Positions 59,942 through 64,000 of a stretch of DNA of 64,000 nt are shown piece after piece. The notes under the pieces are model-generated. The model had not been told where the DNA came from. It saw nothing but the letters and a program-made list of their open reading frames with translations, and searched no databases. The position numbers and the translations under genes were made by a program. Origin of the DNA: SZUA-36 sp963753105 (GTDB lineage Bacteria; Pseudomonadota; Gammaproteobacteria; Xanthomonadales; SZUA-36); NCBI GenBank assembly GCA_963753105.1, contig CAVWBD010000002.1, positions 186,001-250,000 on the forward strand, written 5' to 3'. The first letter of the stretch is position 1, and the number at the start of each line of letters is the position of its first letter.

Positions 59942-60058
59942 CGCGGCGCATTATCCCAGTGCTTAGCTTCACCTGCCAGTAGCGACAAGGGTGTAATGTT
60001 CGGGTTAGCCTGCATATAATCCACGTCTGGATTGAGAAACCACCGTTTTGGAAAACAA

Positions 60059-61109
60059 ATGACAGCAAATTTCCGTAGCGACAACGAGACCCCCGTCGCA
60101 ACCGCCATCATGGAAGCCATGCTCGAGGCCAATCACGGCACCGCCTGGGCATATGCCGATGATGACTGGTCCGGGCAATTGAACACGGCGTTCTCCGAAC
60201 TGTTCCGCACCGATGCCATCGTGATGCCGGTTTCTACCGGAACAGTGGCCAATTCGATTGCGCTGGCGGCCGTCACCCCACCCTGGGGCAGTGTCTTCTG
60301 TCACAACGACGCACACATTTATGCCGATGAAAGCGGTGCGCCCGAGTTTTTTGGTAACGGTTTGAGGCTGGTTCCCCTGGAAGGAAAAGATGGAAAATTG
60401 AACGCCGCTTCCGTGGAAGCAGGCCTTTCATGCCCTGATAGGCCACGGCGTCCACAGTTACGAGGCCTCTGCCCTGAGCCTGACCCAGGCCACCGAGGCC
60501 GGAACCGTTTACTCGATTGATGAAGTCAAGGCCTTGTGTGATTCCGCCCATGCTTTGGGCCTGAAAACCCACATGGACGGCGCGCGCTTTGGCAATGCCA
60601 TCGCCAGCCTTGGCTGTCATCCCGCGGAAGTTACCGTGGAGGCCGGTATCGATATGCTGTCCTTTGGCGCCAGCAAAAACGGCTGCATGGCCGCCGAGGC
60701 GCTGGTCCTGTTCAACCAGCCCCAGTTGCAGGCAACCGCTGAACGCCTGCGCAAACGCTCCGGCCATCTTTTGAGCAAAATGCGCTATGTTTCGGCACAG
60801 TTACTGGCCTACATTGAAAACGGCCTGTGGCTGGACATGGCCAATCACGCCAATGGACAGGCTGCGAAATTCGCACAAGCTATCGAAGCCCATGCCGAAG
60901 CCAGCCTGGAGTATCCCGTTCACGCCAACGAGGTATTTGTGAAATGGTCAAAGAAAGGATTTGATTACCTCGAAGCACAGGGTATTGAATTCGGGCTGTG
61001 GCCCGGCAGGGATGATCTTGCGCGGTTTGTTTTTGGGCATTCGACTACTGATGAAGAAGTCGAAGTCTTGCTCTCCGCAACAGCTGAATTTGGAACTAGA
61101 TCAGCCTAA
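60059..61109 (+). CDS. Low-specificity L-threonine aldolase family PLP enzyme (apparent frameshift)
   Basis: Beta-eliminating lyase/aldolase splitting threonine (and allo-threonine) to glycine and acetaldehyde. ATG 60059: MTANFRSDNETPVATAIMEA, VMPVSTGTVANSIALAA, HNDAHIYADESGAPEFF with the stacking His, then after a shift at ~60426-60429 (extra T) HALIGHGVHSYEASALSLTQ, HMDGARFGNAIASLG and PLP Lys in SFGASKNGCMAAEALV. Restored length ~350 residues. Divergent from hrpA. Confidence 0.85.
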
Positions 61110-61248
61110 TTAACCTTCACTTGTTTGTTAGAGTAGGCGTACAGAACCATGGATCCCGCTAATTTTCGCTTTTTAGTCTCCTCATACTTGGACCAGGATT
61201 CTCTTATGTCACGAGACTTTAGAACCACAAATGAAGAAAACTGACCGT

Positions 61249-61750
61249 CAAGCTGATAGGTGTACAATCAAATCTCCATTTACTGATTTTCCAAGTTCAA
61301 TATCACGATTTGAATAGTCCAAAGTAGTTCCATCCCCAACATATTGATTGGTCTGTCTCTGCTCGATTTATACCATCCATTTGAGCAACTCACTGGCGTT
61401 GAGAAACCCCGATTGACTGGATGGCCAAATTGAATGTTAAGCATATTGGTTTCTCGCTCCAGAGATATGCTCACTTGTTCAGGTATCTTGTCTGATGGAA
61501 ACGCATGTCCCAGTGCCGCATCGAGACGTGCCTGGGTCAATCCCTCACCCTCTTCGAAATTTCCTACTCCAAAAGTTCGATAATCACCAACAATGGAGAC
61601 ACACTCTCCCGGCACATCTGCGACTGCCACGGACCAGCCGTCCGGCATCGAGTTTCCACCCTCGTCAAGATTTGTTGTTACGGTGCAACCAGCTAGAATT
61701 TGAGTCAAAATGCCTATAAGCATCGCCAGTTGAGTATTTCTAGTCGCCAT
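61249..61750 (-). CDS. Small lipoprotein overlapping the Rhs gene (candidate immunity or accessory protein)
   Basis: Not a family I recognise. Signal peptide with lipobox LAGC (Cys ~22), then an acidic ~145-residue domain (VADVPGECVSIVGDYRTFGVG, QVSISLERETNMLNIQFGH). The first frame stops at 61280; a shift near 61352-61366 gives a more protein-like tail (QTNQYVGDGTTLDYSNRDIE.., stop at 61249-61251). Its ATG overlaps the reconstructed rhs stop by 11 bases, so it is translationally coupled to the toxin gene. Base composition is AT-richer than the rest of the window. Confidence 0.6.
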
Positions 61751-64000
61751 ATAAATACCCTTGTGCTGTCATATACATAAAGGGTTGAGTTCCAATTAGT
61801 GCCGCCATAGAAAATGGGGCAGCTACAGGAATCAATGCAGCATTCGCAACCTGGTCAACAAATTTTCTGACCCCGGTAAAATACCTCGAATTGCCGAGTG
61901 CATCATAACTCCTGCTGACATGATTTCTGAACCAGTCATGTGGCCCAGCAAATGTATCAACGACATAACCAATTGTTCCTTCCGGATTATAGGGTATTCC
62001 AAACAGGTTACTTGTTTGATCACAGATTGCCTGGTATAGGCAGCCCTTGGCACCCTCCAGCCGGAGATCGACAAGATAAGTAAGCTCCCAGTTTCTGGAT
62101 CAACTGTCCTACGCGCCCCTGCAATAGAGTATTTTCGACCAAACAATCCGGACCCCGGTTTGTTCAAGTTATCTGGATTCTGAGCTGAGTTACGTCGCTC
62201 CGCCAGATCCATTCGATAGTTCAGGTAGGTCACTGTTGAAACAACAAGCGCAAACTTCAACCCATCTTCGAACTTTCCACCCAGTATCCTGGCGCTGACG
62301 CCGCCCCCGATACTTTCAGTTGCAACTCTGCCCAAGTTAAAGGTATCACCATAGTACTTGGCTATTCCTCCTGTAATAGCACCTGCAAAAGCGCCTTTGA
62401 CAGCACCTTTTAGTGTTCCAGACATTATCGCCCCACCAACAAAACCAGCAGTTGCCCCTCCAATGACTGCGGCCATGGTTTTCACCACCGCCAGTCCATG
62501 CACAAAAGTACCCGCCGCAGCCGCATTTGCCAGGCTGGTTGCTGCCCACGCATAGGCCGCACCAAAGGTGAAATATGAAGCTACCGCAGCGACGATCAGG
62601 CGGCCCCATTTCTTGATAAAGCGGCTGAAACTGAAATAACCACTTGGGTCTGTGTAACTCAAGGGATTGTTGAGTGCATAGCTGTAGCGGTTCAGGCTTT
62701 GCGTATTTTTGGGAGCCTGTACAAACGGATCGGCCTGCAGGAACCTGCCCAGCCTGGCATCATAAATACGGCCATTCATATGGATGACACCCATGCTGTC
62801 CACATGTTCGTGACCTGTAAATCCCCGTGTTGTGAGTTCATTCAATGGTGCGTAGAGAAAACTGTCCAGCGGTGTTTGCCAGTTGACATCCTGGCGTTCA
62901 CCGAAGGGACTGAAATGCATCCTCGTGGTGATTAAACCAGCTTCATCCAGCACTGAATGAATAGAGCCGATATGGTCTTTCAGCAGGTATGAAGTCTGCT
63001 GAAGCATGGTGGCCGGGTAATACGTTGCAACGGCCACCCCGCCGATGTGGCGCTTGAATAATGTGGCGCCGTTCGAGCGCGTGATGTATTCAACGTCATC
63101 CAGATATACGGTGTCCTTGTCGACAACCCCTGCTGTTGAATCACGGCGTTGCACCCGGACATTGTTGATTCCATAGGTGAAGGTCGTATTCTGGTCGCCC
63201 GCGGTTAGGCTGGCCGCCTTGTCAAACACCGTGTAAGTGATTTCGCGGCCACCACCACCCACCTGGTTCCCATTGACGTCATATTGGTAAGTTGTGTCCC
63301 CGGCCTGTGTAACGGCATGCGGACCCGCATTGCCGGAACCATGGCTGTACAAGCCTACATCGGATTTCCAGGCGATATTTCCAGCCCCGTCGTAATCCAT
63401 CGCCAACGTCTCAACCGGGCTGTCAATACCCAGCCCTGGTGCGGTCAGGTGTACCTGTTTCAGACGATTAAGGCTGTCGTAGTTGTAATTTTCCAGGAGG
63501 TCATTGCCACCGGACTCATCGTGCCGGGATTTCAAGTTTCCAAGTACATCGAACAGGTAATCAACATTTTGTAATTCCACCCCCATCGGGTCATACGCGT
63601 TGAGCTTTTTGAGATAACCGCTGACCGGATCGTAGTCTGCGACAACTGACACGCCATTACCCAGTTCCGCCATGGTCACATTACCCCGTGCATCCATGTC
63701 GAGAATGGCTTGGTAAATAACACCATCGACCCCTTCCCGTGCCTCTTTCAACTGCCCCAAGTACCCGTTCCGGTAGACATAACGCAGGCCATGGTCATCA
63801 CCGCTGGCGTCAAACTGCTGGAATACACGGCTATGTTCATCATAGGTTGTTTGCTGGTAAAACTGCTTGTCGGCAATGGTTGTGCTGATGCCGCTTACAC
63901 GACCCAGCCAGTCATAGGACATGCGTTTTCGATGGATGATGGCGCCCGTTTCACCATCGAAATAAGTCGTGGCTTCTGGTTTGGATTTGCCTGGACTCAC
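61740..64000 (-). CDS. Rhs/YD-repeat polymorphic toxin, C-terminal part (5' end outside window; apparent frameshift)
   Basis: Open to the window edge. About 400 residues of YD repeats (YNYDSLNRLKQVHL, YQYDVNGNQVGGGGREITY), then the Rhs core motif GRFLQADPFVQAPKNTQSLN, RYSYALNNPLSYTDPSGYF. A variable C-terminal region follows: a Gly/Ala-rich hydrophobic stretch (~AVASYFTFGAAYAW..GGATAGFVGGAIMSG), then RRTVDPETG. A shift at ~62086-62091 (CCC run) restores ELTYLVDLRLEGAKGCLYQA, VVDTFAGPHDWFRNHVSRSY and a stop at 61740-61742. Without repair the frame ends at 61832. The tail is AT-richer and is the likely toxin module; activity unknown. Confidence 0.75.

Noticed and set aside
56443..60132. HrpA start at 60132
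   Set aside because: It would overlap the divergent aldolase gene and add a low-complexity N-terminus unlike HrpA; an out-of-frame ATG at 59939-59941 followed by an HrpA-like sequence is better.

Overview
The window (about 57% G+C by eye) looks like chromosomal DNA of an environmental gammaproteobacterium. The evidence is conserved gammaproteobacterial synteny: hda–DUF2066 divergent from purM-purN-DUF3108 (the Pseudomonas order), ibaG–murA, yrbG–kdsD–kdsC–lptC–lptA–lptB–rpoN–hpf–ptsN–rapZ, and yoaA–tsaB. No tRNA, rRNA, CRISPR array, phage or intact insertion sequence was seen.

Layout. 1-561: 3' end of an unrecognised gene with a terminator. 562-1353: gene-free mosaic of dispersed repeats. 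1354-6540: AMP nucleosidase, hda, DUF2066 and a purM/purN/DUF3108 open frame. 6640-9586: pntAB. 9775-11300: murA and ibaG. 11529-20904: LPS precursor and transport genes, sigma-54 and the nitrogen-PTS block, then mgtE. 20903-21152: a MITE-like repeat. 21175-42491: accessory region with a tandem-domain glycosyltransferase, a GNAT protein, two sugar/alcohol-type nucleotidyltransferases, a GMC oxidoreductase, a TonB-dependent receptor, LptF/LptG-type permeases, a phosphoesterase, a CDP-alcohol phosphotransferase, a Tam41-like cytidylyltransferase, a flippase, and a four-gene set (acyl-AMP ligase, NAD-dependent epimerase/reductase, acyl carrier protein, serine palmitoyltransferase-like enzyme). 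42900-48963: LysE exporter, tsaB, yoaA, a TPR lipoprotein and PBP1B. 49108-53785: a giant three-domain glycosyltransferase. 53782-61109: relA, hrpA and a threonine aldolase. 61249-64000: the 3' end of an Rhs-type toxin gene overlapping a small lipoprotein gene.

The most interesting system is the accessory region. The spt/acp/cerR/acyl-ligase set matches the bacterial ceramide pathway known from Caulobacter. The GNAT protein at 23720 is a candidate for the missing N-acyltransferase (ceramide synthase). Between them lie genes that could build, activate, attach and export a phospho-head group: CDP-alcohol phosphotransferase, Tam41-like protein, two nucleotidyltransferases, flippase and LptFG paralogues. 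I infer a sphingolipid synthesis, decoration and export locus; the head-group chemistry is unknown.

Quality warning. At least 20 positions look like single-base insertions or deletions that split otherwise well-conserved genes, including essential ones (murA, lptA) and mrcB, hrpA, cerR and others. They mostly fall in short homopolymers, which suggests residual long-read indel errors rather than gene decay. Where this applies I give the full reconstructed gene extent and the approximate shift position. The purM-purN-DUF3108 'fusion' may be the same artefact.
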